Source: Microbacterium keratanolyticum
Lineage (GTDB): Bacteria > Actinomycetota > Actinomycetes > Actinomycetales > Microbacteriaceae
Assembly (NCBI RefSeq): GCF_016907255.1
Contig: NZ_JAFBBQ010000001.1
Coordinates: 2,790,001 to 2,854,000, forward strand
DNA length: 64,000 nt
Direction of reading: 5' to 3'
The position numbers were made by a program, and so were the translations under genes. Every line of letters starts with the position of its first letter. Position 1 is the stretch's first letter. Below, in pieces: positions 46,812 to 55,454 of the stretch. A model generated the notes under the pieces. The model did not search any database. It had not been told where the DNA came from and worked only from the letters and a program-made list of their open reading frames with translations.

Positions 46812-48863
46812 TCAGTCGGCGAGCCCTCGACGCTTCAGCAGCGGAGCGATGTCGGCGTCACGGCCGCGGAAGTCGCGGTAGGCCTCGAGGGGATCCTTCG
46901 ACCCGCCGACGCCGAGCAGGCGCTGCCGGAACCGGTCTCCGTTGTCACGGGTGAGTCCGCCGTTCTCCCGGAACCACTCGACGGTGTCGGCATCCAGAAC
47001 CTCGCTCCAGATGTACGAGTAGTACCCCGCGCTGTAGCCTCCGGAGAACACATGCGCGAAGTAGGCCGAGGAGTAGCGGGTCGGCACGGCGGGATTGTCC
47101 AGACCGATGTCGGCGAGAGCGGCCGCCTCGAACGCGCCGACATCGTCGACATCCGCATCCGCTGTGCCGAGCCGGTGCCAGGCCTGGTCGATCCAGGCGG
47201 CGGCGAGGTACTCGCTCGTGGCGTGGCCCTGGTTGAACGTCTCTGTGGCGCGCAGGCGCTGGACGATGTCGGCGGGGAGAGGCTCGTCGGTGTCGATGTG
47301 ACGGGCGTACGCGGTCAGCACCTCGGGCCAGAGGATCCACATCTCGTTCACCTGGCTGGGGAACTCGACGAAATCACGGAACACGTTGGTGCCCGCGAAG
47401 TGCGGGTAGGTGACGGTCGCGAAGAGCCCATGCAGGGCATGGCCGAACTCGTGGAAGAGAGTGGTGACCTCGTCGAGGGTCAGCAGCGTCGCCTCGCCGT
47501 CACCGGGTCGCGGCACGTTGAGGTTGTTCACGACGACGGGCTTCGTGCCCCGCAGCGTCGACTGGCTGACGATCGGATTCATCCACGCGCCCCCGCGCTT
47601 GGAATCGCGCGTGTAAAGGTCGAGGATGTACAGGCCGAGAGGGCTTCCGTCTTCATTGAAGACCTCGAAGGTGCGGGCCTCGGGGTGGTAGCTCGGAAGA
47701 TCAGGGCGTTCTTCGAAGCTCACGCCGTAGAGCAGCGTTGCCGCGCGGAAGACGCCGTCCTGCAGGACGCGCTCGGCCTCGAACCAGGGTCTCAGCGCAG
47801 CCGTGTCGATGTCGTAGCGCGCGGTGCGCACCTTCTCCGTGTAGAAGGCCCAGTCGTGAGCCTCGAGTGCGAAGGGAACCGCTTCCGTGTCGTCGATGAT
47901 CTCCTGCAGTGCAGCCTGCTCAGCGCGGGCGTTGCGGGCGGCGGGCGCGGCCAAATGGCGCAGCATCCGCTCGACAGCCTCCGGGGTGCCCGCGGTCTCG
48001 TCGGCGGTGATCGCCGCGGCGTGCGAGGGGTAGCCGAGCAGTTGCGCACGCTCGGCGCGCAAGGAGACGATCTCGCGGAGGGTTGCCCGGTTGTCGTGCA
48101 CGTTCCCGCGCGAGCCTCGGGCGCGGGAGGCTTCCATGAGGCGTCGACGCGTCTCGCGAACGGTGAGGGATGCGAGAGCGGGATGCCCCGTGAACAGAGG
48201 CAGCGTCAGCAGGTAGCCTTCTGCACCGCGGTCGGCGGCGGCGCGGCGGGCAGCGGAGAGCTCTCCCGCAGAAAGCCCCTCGAGTGCGGACGCTTCCGGG
48301 AAGAGCACAGCGAGTTCATTGGTGTCGGCGAGCAGATTCTTCTCGAAGGTCGCACTGAGAGTGGAGAGTCGCTGATTGAGCGCGGTGAGCCGCTCTTTGG
48401 CCTCATCGTCGAGGGAGGCACCAGCAAGGGTCATCTCACGATGGTGGCGTTCGAGGAGATAGCGTGCCTCAGGGTCGAGCGCGAGCTCGTCGATGCGCTC
48501 GTGCAACGTCGATACCCGCCAGTACAGGGCAGAGTCGAGCAGGATCGCATCCTGATGGGCGGCCATCAACGGTGCGAGTGCCTCGTCGATCGCCTGGATC
48601 TCGGGCGTCGCGTCGGCCGAACTCACGGTGTAAAAGGCATGCGCAACGCGATCAAGAGTCTCACCACTGCGTTCCAGCGCGACGATCGTGTTGTCGAACG
48701 TCGGCATCGAGCGCACACGCGTGATGTTCTGAACCTCTGCGAGGTGCTCGGTGAACGCTGCTTCGAAAGCCGGGAGGTAGTGTTCCGGGCTGATCGACGC
48801 GTAGTCGGGGAGCGCGTAGGGGAGTGCCGAAGGCGAGAGCAACGGGTTGGGCGCTTCAGTCAT
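46812..48863 (-). CDS. M3-family zinc metallopeptidase (peptidyl-dipeptidase / oligopeptidase type)
   Basis: 683-residue cytoplasmic oligopeptidase of the M3 family (Dcp/OpdA-like). The zinc site HEFGHALHG is at about 471-479 with the third ligand Glu in EFPSQVNE near residue 500. The C-terminal RYSSAYFAHVFSGGYSAGYY region provides the conserved tyrosine and His of the substrate site. Start ATG at 48863 (MTEAPNPLLSPSALPYAL) 6 bases after TAGGCT on its strand, so probably leaderless. It is divergent from the ArsR-type gene, whose operator lies in the shared region. Confidence 0.95.
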   Translation of the reverse strand: MTEAPNPLLSPSALPYALPDYASISPEHYLPAFEAAFTEHLAEVQNITRVRSMPTFDNTIVALERSGETLDRVAHAFYTVSSADATPEIQAIDEALAPLMAAHQDAILLDSALYWRVSTLHERIDELALDPEARYLLERHHREMTLAGASLDDEAKERLTALNQRLSTLSATFEKNLLADTNELAVLFPEASALEGLSAGELSAARRAAADRGAEGYLLTLPLFTGHPALASLTVRETRRRLMEASRARGSRGNVHDNRATLREIVSLRAERAQLLGYPSHAAAITADETAGTPEAVERMLRHLAAPAARNARAEQAALQEIIDDTEAVPFALEAHDWAFYTEKVRTARYDIDTAALRPWFEAERVLQDGVFRAATLLYGVSFEERPDLPSYHPEARTFEVFNEDGSPLGLYILDLYTRDSKRGGAWMNPIVSQSTLRGTKPVVVNNLNVPRPGDGEATLLTLDEVTTLFHEFGHALHGLFATVTYPHFAGTNVFRDFVEFPSQVNEMWILWPEVLTAYARHIDTDEPLPADIVQRLRATETFNQGHATSEYLAAAWIDQAWHRLGTADADVDDVGAFEAAALADIGLDNPAVPTRYSSAYFAHVFSGGYSAGYYSYIWSEVLDADTVEWFRENGGLTRDNGDRFRQRLLGVGGSKDPLEAYRDFRGRDADIAPLLKRRGLAD

Positions 48864-48894
48864 GTCCTGAGCCTACGCGCCCAGTTCGCAAGAA

Positions 48895-48940
48895 TGCAAA
48901 GAAAGGCTTGCAAAGAGTTCTTTGCAGAGATATCTTTGCG
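48895..48940. promoter_or_regulatory. Symmetric four-half-site operator in front of the ArsR-type gene
   Basis: TGCAAAG at 48895-48901 and 48909-48915, CTTTGCA at 48920-48926 and CTTTGC at 48934-48939. The inner pair is a perfect palindrome with a 4-base centre. The outer pair shares exactly the same dyad axis at 48917.5. The right outer half-site overlaps the TATCTT -10 (48931-48936), so binding would shut off the regulator gene. The M3 promoter (48870-48875) lies about 20 bases from the left end. Confidence 0.8.
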
Positions 48941-48942
48941 CT

Positions 48943-49590
48943 ATGACGAAGGAAGAGAAGCCCCAGGTCGCCGCTCCTCGCACGCTCGACCCCGGTGCGC
49001 TCAAGGCGCTCGCGCACCCGCTCCGTGTGCGCATCTTCGACGTTCTCAGCACGGCTGGCCCACAGACCGCGAGCTCCCTGGCGGCCATCGTCGGCGAGAC
49101 ATCCGGAGCCACCAGCTACCACCTGCGGGCGCTGGCCGCTCATGATCTCATCCGTGAGGTCCCGGGCCGGGGGACAGGCCGGGAGCGTTGGTGGGAGCGT
49201 CCGAAGGTGCGCATCGACTTCGCGGGCCCGAGCGACTCCATGTCGCCGGGAACGAAGGCCGCCGCACAGATCGTCACCGCCGAGTTCCTCCGTCTCCGCC
49301 ATGAGGCGCTGTTGGCGTACATGCGTCGTTCGGAGTCGGACGAATCGGATGAATCCGACGCGTGGCGAGATGCGCACCTCATCATGACCGCCGGCATCAT
49401 GATGACGGCCGCGCAGACACAGGAACTGCAGAAGGAGCTGACGGCGGTCGTGGAGAAGGCGATCGAGCGCTACCGAGGGCAGGAAGGCCCCGACGTTCGC
49501 CACGTCACCGTGCGTGCCGACGTCTTCGACCTTCCCGTTCCGCACACCCGCGAGCGCACCGCCCGCGCACAAGAGACGGAGGAATCATGA
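48943..49590 (+). CDS. ArsR-type winged-helix transcriptional regulator
   Basis: 215-residue regulator. The winged helix (about 15-90) reads LKALAHPLRVRIFDVLSTAGP, then TASSLAAIVGETSGATSYHLRALAAHDLI and a charged wing (PGRGTGRERWW), typical of ArsR/YcjW-like HTH_20 regulators. A long helical C-terminal part carries an acidic stretch (SESDESDESD). No metal-binding cysteines are present. Start ATG at 48943, 6 bases after the TATCTT -10 (leaderless pattern). The frame reads upstream to 48922 only through the operator. It overlaps the next small gene in ATGA. Confidence 0.88.
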   Translation: MTKEEKPQVAAPRTLDPGALKALAHPLRVRIFDVLSTAGPQTASSLAAIVGETSGATSYHLRALAAHDLIREVPGRGTGRERWWERPKVRIDFAGPSDSMSPGTKAAAQIVTAEFLRLRHEALLAYMRRSESDESDESDAWRDAHLIMTAGIMMTAAQTQELQKELTAVVEKAIERYRGQEGPDVRHVTVRADVFDLPVPHTRERTARAQETEES

Positions 49591-49805
49591 CCAGCGCGAC
49601 GATTCATCTGGTCGCACCCACCTCGGCTGAGCGCGCACTCCTGCGCCTCGCTGCACGGGTGACCGCGCGCGTCGAGCAGCGCGTTGCACGACGCGCAGAG
49701 CGCCGGGAGCTCGCACTCGACCGGCTGCGCGAGCGGCAGAGCCGGCGCCCGGAACCTATCCGCTACGAGAGGGTGCTGCAGGACCTCGGCTCGCGCATGC
49801 TGTGA
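49587..49805 (+). CDS. Small basic protein coupled to the ArsR-type regulator
   Basis: 72-residue arginine-rich helical protein (RLAARVTARVEQRVARRAERRELALDRLRERQSRR stretch seen at residues about 20-54) ending in LQDLGSRML. No known domain. Its ATG at 49587 overlaps the regulator stop by 4 bases, so the two are made together. Unknown function; it may bind nucleic acid or the regulator. The acidic tail of the regulator and this basic partner could interact, which is speculation. Confidence 0.7.
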   Translation: MTSATIHLVAPTSAERALLRLAARVTARVEQRVARRAERRELALDRLRERQSRRPEPIRYERVLQDLGSRML

Positions 49806-49815
49806 GTGAGTCGCG

Positions 49816-50037
49816 TCAGTCCTCGAACGGCCGCGCGACGACCTCGTCGTCGGCGCCCAGGAAGACCTCCCAGCCGCCATCCCACTCGGCGATCGGCCGG
49901 CCTTCCAGCCAGGTGAGGGTCCATGATCCCGTGAGCGGGTCTGCGGATGCCTCGACCTGGCTGATCGCGGGTCGCAGGGCGGCGGGGACGGATGCCGGAG
50001 CATCCGTCCCCGCCGCCCAGCGAGTGCCGAGCTGCAT
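49816..50037 (-). CDS. Small protein coupled to valS
   Basis: 73-residue protein of unknown function: MQLGTRWAAGTDAPASVPAA, then a central WTLTWLEGRPIAEWDGGWEVF with many Trp, and ending EVVARPFED. Its ATG (50037) overlaps the valS TGA as TGATG, so it is read by reinitiation. The 5' part of the gene (plus strand 49981-50014) contains a perfect 15-base inverted repeat with a CGGA loop, encoding GTDAPASVPA. Real protein versus attenuating hairpin cannot be settled here; codon use favours coding. Confidence 0.65.
   Translation of the reverse strand: MQLGTRWAAGTDAPASVPAALRPAISQVEASADPLTGSWTLTWLEGRPIAEWDGGWEVFLGADDEVVARPFED
49981..50014. repeat. Perfect 15-bp inverted repeat inside the valS-coupled small gene
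   Basis: GGCGGGGACGGATGC (49981-49995), loop CGGA, then GCATCCGTCCCCGCC (50000-50014). It lies 23 bases downstream of the valS stop on the minus strand, where a transcription terminator would be expected, but within an open reading frame. No T-tract follows. Confidence 0.75.
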
Positions 50038-52631
50038 CAGCTCTGCTCCGCGGGGGCGAGTTCGATCTCGACGACCGCGAACTCGTCGGCCTCGATGATC
50101 TCGAGCTCGGCGATACGACCGACGGCACGCAGGTCGTTGGCCGCGGCGCGCAGCGCCTCGATCTTGGCAGCGGGCGCCGCAATCACGGCACGAGCGACCG
50201 GCGTCTTCTGTGAGGCCTTCGCCTCGGTCTTCGCGCGGCGGATGCCGATCAGCGCTTCACTCGCGACGGCGAGCACCGCGGAGTCGCCGTCGAATCCGAG
50301 CGGCGTGGGCCATGTGGCGGTGTGGATCGAGCCCTGCTCGAACCACGACCAGGCCTCTTCGGTCGCGAACGACACGACGGGGGCGAGCAGACGCAGCAGC
50401 GTCGACAGTGCCGTGCGCAGTGCGAGTGCGGCCGACGCCTGGCCGACATCGGTCTGGTCGTAGGCGCGCTCCTTGACGAGCTCGAGATAGTCGTCGCAGA
50501 ACGTCCAGAAGAACGCTTCGGTGACTTCCAGTGCCTTCGCCTGGTCGTAGTTCTCGAACGCCGTCGTCGCCTCGCGAACCACGCCGTCGAGCGCGGTGAG
50601 CATGGACGCGTCGATGGCGTGGGTGATCTGCGCACCCTCCGGAACCGGGAACGAGAGCACGAACTTCGCCGCGTTCAGGATCTTGATCGCCAGACGGCGT
50701 CCGATCTTCACCTGGGTCGGGTTCTGGGGGTCGAAGGCTGCGTCCATGCCGAGGCGGCTGGAGGCTGCCCAGTAGCGCACGGCGTCAGAGCCGTGTGCGT
50801 CGAGGATGTCCGCCGGGGTGACGACGTTGCCCTTCGACTTCGACATCTTCTTGCGGTCGGGGTCGACGATGAAGCCGGAGATCGCGGCATCCGTCCACGG
50901 TGCACGGTTGTCCTCGAGCACAGAGCGCAACATGGTCGAGAACAGCCAGGTGCGGATGATGTCCTGACCCTGCGGGCGCACGTCGAACGGAGCCGTGAGG
51001 TTCCAGAGCTCCTCGTCGCGCTTCCATCCACCGGCGAGCTGCGGCGTCAGCGATGACGTCGCCCAGGTGTCGAGGATGTCGCGCTCGGCGTCGAAGCCGC
51101 CGGCCACGCCGCGCTGGTCTTCGGTGTAGCCCGCGGGCACGTCGATCGTCGGATCGATCGGCAGCGCGGCAGCATCCGGGGTCAGAACCCGGTCGTAGTC
51201 GCGTTCGCCGTTCTCGTCCAATGCGTACCACAGGGGGATCGGAACGCCGAAGAAGCGCTGACGCGACACGAGCCAGTCGCCGGTGAGGCCGCCGACCCAG
51301 TTCTCGTAGCGTACGCGCATGAAGTCGGGGTGCCAGGTCATCTCTCGGCCGTGCTGGACGAGCGTCTCGCGCAGCTGCTCGTCACGGGCGCTGTTGCGGA
51401 TGTACCACTGGCGCGTCGAGACGATCTCGAGCGGGCGGTCGCCCTTCTCGAAGAACTTCACGGCGTGGTTGAACGGCTTGCCGACGGCTGTCATGTCGCC
51501 GGTCTCCTGCAGCTTCTCGACGATCGCCTTGCGTGCGCTGAACACGGTCTTGCCGGCGAGCTCTGCCGCGTACCAGTCGGTCGCCTCGACGCTCGTGATG
51601 ATCGATGGAGCGTCGGGAAGGAAGCGCCCGTCCAGGCCGATCGTGGTCATATTCGGCAGATCGGCGCCCTCGGTCGTGCGCAGCTCGCGCCACCAGATGA
51701 TGTCGGTCACGTCACCGAAGGTGCAGACCATGGCAGCGCCCGTGCCCTTGTCGGGCTGCGCGAGGTGGTGGCCGTGGATCTCGATCTCGGCGCCGAAGAA
51801 CGGCGTGCGCACCTTCGTGCCGATCAGGTGCTTGTGCGGTCCTTCCGGGTGCGTCACGATCGCGATGCACGCGGGAAGCAGCTCTGGGCGCGTCGTCTCG
51901 ATCGCGATCGAGCCGGAGCCGTCGGCGAAGGGGAACTCGATCGTGTGGAAGGCGGCCTGCTGGTCACGGTCTTCGAGCTCGGCCTGTGCGATCGCGGAGC
52001 GGAAGTCGATGTCCCACAGGGTTGGCGCGAGCGACTGGTAGGCCTCGCCGCGCTCGATATTGCGGATGAAGGCGAGCTGGCTCTGACGGATCGTGTCGTC
52101 CGAGATCGTTCGGTACGTCTGGGTCCAGTCCACGCTCAGGCCGAGCTGGCGGAACAGCGCCTCGAACTGCTTCTCGTCTTCGATCGTGAGGCGCTCGCAG
52201 AGCTCGATGAAGTTGCGGCGGCTGATCGGCAGCTGATCAGCGGCGCGGCTCGACTTGTTGTCGCCACCTTCGAACGGGGGCGTGAAGTCGGCCTCGTAGG
52301 GGAGGGAGGGATCGCAGCGCACCCCGTAGTAGTTCTGCACCCGACGCTCGGTGGGCAGGCCGTTGTCGTCCCAGCCCATCGGGTAGAACACCGTCTTACC
52401 GCGCATGCGCTCGAAGCGCGCCTTGACGTCGGTGTGCGTGTAGGAGAACACGTGCCCGATGTGCAGGCTGCCGGATGCCGTGGGCGGCGGGGTGTCGATG
52501 GAGAAGACACCGGCGCGGCCGGCTTCAGCGGCGCGGATGCGGTCGAACAGGTAGGTGCCCTGCTCCGACCACTGGTCGTTCCACTTCGCTTCGAGACCTT
52601 CGAGTGCGGGCTTGTCGGGAATCACTGACAT
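50037..52631 (-). CDS. valS: Valyl-tRNA synthetase
   Basis: Class I synthetase charging tRNA-Val, 864 residues. The HIGH motif is SLHIGHVFSY, the KMSKS motif is RKKMSKSKGNVV, and the connective-peptide editing domain and WDDNGLPTERRVQ are present. Start ATG at 52631 (MSVIPDKPALEGLEAKW) behind AAGGAGA; the frame extends to 52661 but without a ribosome site. No T-box leader is visible in front, in contrast with ileS. The stop overlaps the start of the small coupled gene. Confidence 0.97.
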   Translation of the reverse strand: MSVIPDKPALEGLEAKWNDQWSEQGTYLFDRIRAAEAGRAGVFSIDTPPPTASGSLHIGHVFSYTHTDVKARFERMRGKTVFYPMGWDDNGLPTERRVQNYYGVRCDPSLPYEADFTPPFEGGDNKSSRAADQLPISRRNFIELCERLTIEDEKQFEALFRQLGLSVDWTQTYRTISDDTIRQSQLAFIRNIERGEAYQSLAPTLWDIDFRSAIAQAELEDRDQQAAFHTIEFPFADGSGSIAIETTRPELLPACIAIVTHPEGPHKHLIGTKVRTPFFGAEIEIHGHHLAQPDKGTGAAMVCTFGDVTDIIWWRELRTTEGADLPNMTTIGLDGRFLPDAPSIITSVEATDWYAAELAGKTVFSARKAIVEKLQETGDMTAVGKPFNHAVKFFEKGDRPLEIVSTRQWYIRNSARDEQLRETLVQHGREMTWHPDFMRVRYENWVGGLTGDWLVSRQRFFGVPIPLWYALDENGERDYDRVLTPDAAALPIDPTIDVPAGYTEDQRGVAGGFDAERDILDTWATSSLTPQLAGGWKRDEELWNLTAPFDVRPQGQDIIRTWLFSTMLRSVLEDNRAPWTDAAISGFIVDPDRKKMSKSKGNVVTPADILDAHGSDAVRYWAASSRLGMDAAFDPQNPTQVKIGRRLAIKILNAAKFVLSFPVPEGAQITHAIDASMLTALDGVVREATTAFENYDQAKALEVTEAFFWTFCDDYLELVKERAYDQTDVGQASAALALRTALSTLLRLLAPVVSFATEEAWSWFEQGSIHTATWPTPLGFDGDSAVLAVASEALIGIRRAKTEAKASQKTPVARAVIAAPAAKIEALRAAANDLRAVGRIAELEIIEADEFAVVEIELAPAEQS

Positions 52632-52843
52632 GGAGGTCTCCTTGCGCGATGTGTGCGGCACTGTGTGAGCGTGCCTGAGTGTGGGTTTCGCGCCAGTCTA
52701 CCCGTGGTGCGCCGGGCGCGGGCGAGAGGCGGCCGGCGGCCGCGTCGACGTGGCCTTACCGGGGGAGAATCGCGATAGATCGACTCGATCCAAGAATTCG
52801 ACATAGGATTGTGGCAACCCATCCGATCTTCCCGAGGATCCCC

Positions 52844-54457
52844 ATGCCCACTCCGCGTGCTCGTCGTCTTCTCCCGTTCGCTGCCCTGGCAGCATCCGCC
52901 GCGCTCCTCCTGAGCGCCTGCGCGTCTCCCGGGGGCTCTGCGGACGGCGGTGGTGAAGTGGTCTGGGGCGTCGACGGCAGCCTCCTCTCGCTCGGTCACC
53001 TCGACCCGCAGACGAGCCAGCTCGACATCTCGGCGACCGTGCAGCGCTCGATCCTCGATTCGCTCATCTTCCAGAAGGCAGATGGCTCTTTCGTGCCGTG
53101 GCTCGCCACCGACTGGACGATCTCCGACGACAGCACCGAGTACACCTTCACTCTGCGTGAAGACGTCACGTTCCACGACGGCGAGCCCTTCAATGCCGAG
53201 GCCGTCAAGGCGAACTTCGATCGCATCGTCGATCCGGCGACCGATTCCGCACAGGCCGCGAGCATGCTGGGCGGTGAGTTCTACGCCGGAACGGATGTCG
53301 TCGACGACCACACGGTCCGTGTGCGGTTCACCCAGCCGTATGCGCCGTTCCTGCATGCCGCCAGCACCGCTCAGCTCGGCTTCTTCTCACCGGCTGTGCT
53401 GGACGAGTCGGTTGACACACTCAAGGCAGGCGGACCGGATGTGTCGGTGGGCACCGGGCCTTTCGTGCTCACCGACTACACGCCGGATCAGGAGATCGTC
53501 TACACGCGCAACGACGACTACACCTGGGCGCCGGAAGGCCTCGAGGCGCCGGCGTTCGAGACGCTTCGGGTGCAGATCCTTCCGGAGGCATCCGTCCGTG
53601 CGGGTGTGATCAACTCCGGTGAAGCCGACCTGGTGAGTGAGGTGCCGCCGAACCTGGTGTCGACGATCAACGAGGGCGTCACCGTCGAATCCATCGAGTA
53701 CCCGGGCCTCCCGTACTCGCTCTACCTGAACGAGAAGTACGGCGTGTTCGCCGACCAGAAGGTGCGCCAGGCCTTCTCTCGCGCCATCGACATCGATGCG
53801 GCCGTCGAGGAGATCTATTTCGGTGAGTTCCCGCGTGCGTGGAGCATCCTGGGGCCGACGACTCCCGGCTACGACGCGAGCCTCGAAGGCTCCTGGCCGT
53901 TCGATGAGAAGGTCGCGAACCAGCTGCTGGATGAGGCGGGATGGACGACCCGCGACGCGGACGGCATCCGCACCAAGGACGGTGTGCGTCTTTCCGCCCG
54001 ATGGATCGCGTGGACGCCGATCCCCGACGATCGCGCCGCTCTCGCGAATGCGATCCAGTCCGATCTCGCCAAGGTCGGGTTCGAGCTCGTGCGTGAGGCT
54101 CTCGAGCCCGGTGCGTACAACGAGCAGTACGGGCCCAAGACGTTCGATCTGACCGATTGGGGCTTCTCCGGCGTCGATGCCGACCTGCTGCGCAGCCACC
54201 TGCACACCGACGGCTTCCAGAACGCATCGCAGGTGAACGACCCCGCGCTCGACGCGCTGCTGGAGCAGGGCATGTCGACGAGCGATGCGGAGGCCCGGGC
54301 GAAGATCACAACCGAACTGCAGCAGTGGAACGCCGAGCACGTCGCGATCGTGCCGCTGTATGTGCCCTCGAGCATCACCGCGATCGGGGAGCGCCTCCAG
54401 GGCGTCACCTTCGATCTGTACGGGCGACCGCTGTTTTTCGGAGCATCCGTCAAGTAG
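52844..54457 (+). CDS. Peptide/nickel-type ABC transporter substrate-binding lipoprotein (family 5)
   Basis: Extracellular solute-binding lipoprotein, 537 residues, lipobox LLLSAC with Cys26. The family 5 (DppA/OppA) fold is recognised by FTLREDVTFHDGEPFNAEAVKANFDRI and VRQAFSRAIDID. Substrates of the family are oligopeptides, nickel complexes or glycosides; not determined here. Start ATG at 52844 (MPTPRARRLLPF); a TAGGAT -10 at 52804-52809 precedes it. It begins a four-gene operon with two permeases and a fused ATPase. Confidence 0.92.
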   Translation: MPTPRARRLLPFAALAASAALLLSACASPGGSADGGGEVVWGVDGSLLSLGHLDPQTSQLDISATVQRSILDSLIFQKADGSFVPWLATDWTISDDSTEYTFTLREDVTFHDGEPFNAEAVKANFDRIVDPATDSAQAASMLGGEFYAGTDVVDDHTVRVRFTQPYAPFLHAASTAQLGFFSPAVLDESVDTLKAGGPDVSVGTGPFVLTDYTPDQEIVYTRNDDYTWAPEGLEAPAFETLRVQILPEASVRAGVINSGEADLVSEVPPNLVSTINEGVTVESIEYPGLPYSLYLNEKYGVFADQKVRQAFSRAIDIDAAVEEIYFGEFPRAWSILGPTTPGYDASLEGSWPFDEKVANQLLDEAGWTTRDADGIRTKDGVRLSARWIAWTPIPDDRAALANAIQSDLAKVGFELVREALEPGAYNEQYGPKTFDLTDWGFSGVDADLLRSHLHTDGFQNASQVNDPALDALLEQGMSTSDAEARAKITTELQQWNAEHVAIVPLYVPSSITAIGERLQGVTFDLYGRPLFFGASVK

Positions 54458-54464
54458 TCACGTG

Positions 54465-54501
54465 GGCTCTGCCCTCTCGCGCTGAGCGGGAGGGCAGAGC
54501 C
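54465..54501 (+). terminator. Hairpin between binding-protein and permease genes (attenuator-like)
   Basis: Twelve-base-pair perfect stem GGCTCTGCCCTC (54465-54476) / GAGGGCAGAGCC (54490-54501) in the 73-base gap. Without a T-tract it may stabilise the upstream binding-protein message or partly terminate. A TACGAT -10-like hexamer starts 2 bases after it. Confidence 0.65.
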
Positions 54502-54530
54502 GCTACGATGCCCCCGAGAGGTGCGGTGTG

Positions 54531-55454
54531 ATGATCAGAAGGCTCGGCGGGATCGTCGTGTCCGTCGTCGTCGTGCTCTGGGGGGCAGCGACCCTCGCCT
54601 TCTTCGCGCTGCGCGTCATCCCGGGGGATCCCGTCGACGTGATGCTCGGTCCGCTCTCTCAGGTGAGCGCGCAAGGACGCGAAGCCCTCCGCGCAGAGCT
54701 CGGTCTCGACCAGCCGGTGCTCGTGCAGTACGTGACCTATCTGGGGCAGCTGCTGCGCGGGGATCTCGGTGAGTCATATCAGCTGCGGATGCCGGTCGCA
54801 GAGGTTCTCGGCCGCCAGCTCGGTGCGACGCTGCAGCTCACCGCACTCGCGCTGCTGATCGCGGTCGTGCTGGCCCTCGCGGTCGCGATGTTCGCCAGGG
54901 GACGCACCTCCCGGGGGATCGTGGCGACGGTCGAACTCGTCGTGCTGTCGTCGCCCGTGTTCTGGATCGGCCTCGTGCTTCTGAGCGTGTTCGCGTTCGG
55001 GCTGGGATGGTTCCCCGTGTCAGGGTCGCGCAATCCCGCGACCCTGGTTCTGCCCGCCGTGACGCTCGCGCTGCCCGTCGCCGCGCTTCTCGGCCAGGTG
55101 CTCCGCGACGGCATCGAGAGCGCGGAACGTGCACCCTTCGCCCTGACGGTGCGCGCACGCGGAGCGAGCCATGCCCGCCTCACAGCGCGGCACACGCTGC
55201 GCCACGGTGCCGCCGGTGCCCTCACTTTGACCGCCTACCTCGTGGGCTCGCTGCTCGGCGGCGCGGTGCTGGTCGAGACCGTGTTCGCGCGTCCCGGCAT
55301 CGGTCGTGTCGCTCTCGCGGCGATCACGAACCGTGATCTGCCCGTCGTCAGCGGCGTCATCCTGCTGAGCGCCGCAGCCTTCGTCCTCATCAACATCATG
55401 GTCGATCTGCTGCATCCGGTGATCGATCCGCGCCTGCGGGAGCGCACCCGATGA
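54531..55454 (+). CDS. ABC transporter permease, DppB type
   Basis: Membrane permease of 307 residues with six helices. The N-terminal FFALRVIPGDPVDVMLGP is the hallmark of the DppB/OppB half, and the EAA-like loop is ALTVRARGASHARLTARHTL. Start ATG at 54531 (MIRRLGGIVV) with GAGAGG upstream; a GTG one codon earlier is possible. It overlaps the second permease by ATGA. Confidence 0.94.
   Translation: MIRRLGGIVVSVVVVLWGAATLAFFALRVIPGDPVDVMLGPLSQVSAQGREALRAELGLDQPVLVQYVTYLGQLLRGDLGESYQLRMPVAEVLGRQLGATLQLTALALLIAVVLALAVAMFARGRTSRGIVATVELVVLSSPVFWIGLVLLSVFAFGLGWFPVSGSRNPATLVLPAVTLALPVAALLGQVLRDGIESAERAPFALTVRARGASHARLTARHTLRHGAAGALTLTAYLVGSLLGGAVLVETVFARPGIGRVALAAITNRDLPVVSGVILLSAAAFVLINIMVDLLHPVIDPRLRERTR

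Noticed and set aside
47052..49145. 697-residue plus-strand open frame opposite the M3 peptidase
   Set aside because: It crosses the divergent promoter and the ArsR operator and is complementary to the conserved HEFGH-containing frame.
50037..52631. T-box or other leader in front of valS
   Set aside because: Only about 30 bases separate a plausible start region from the ATG, and no T-box core sequence is present.
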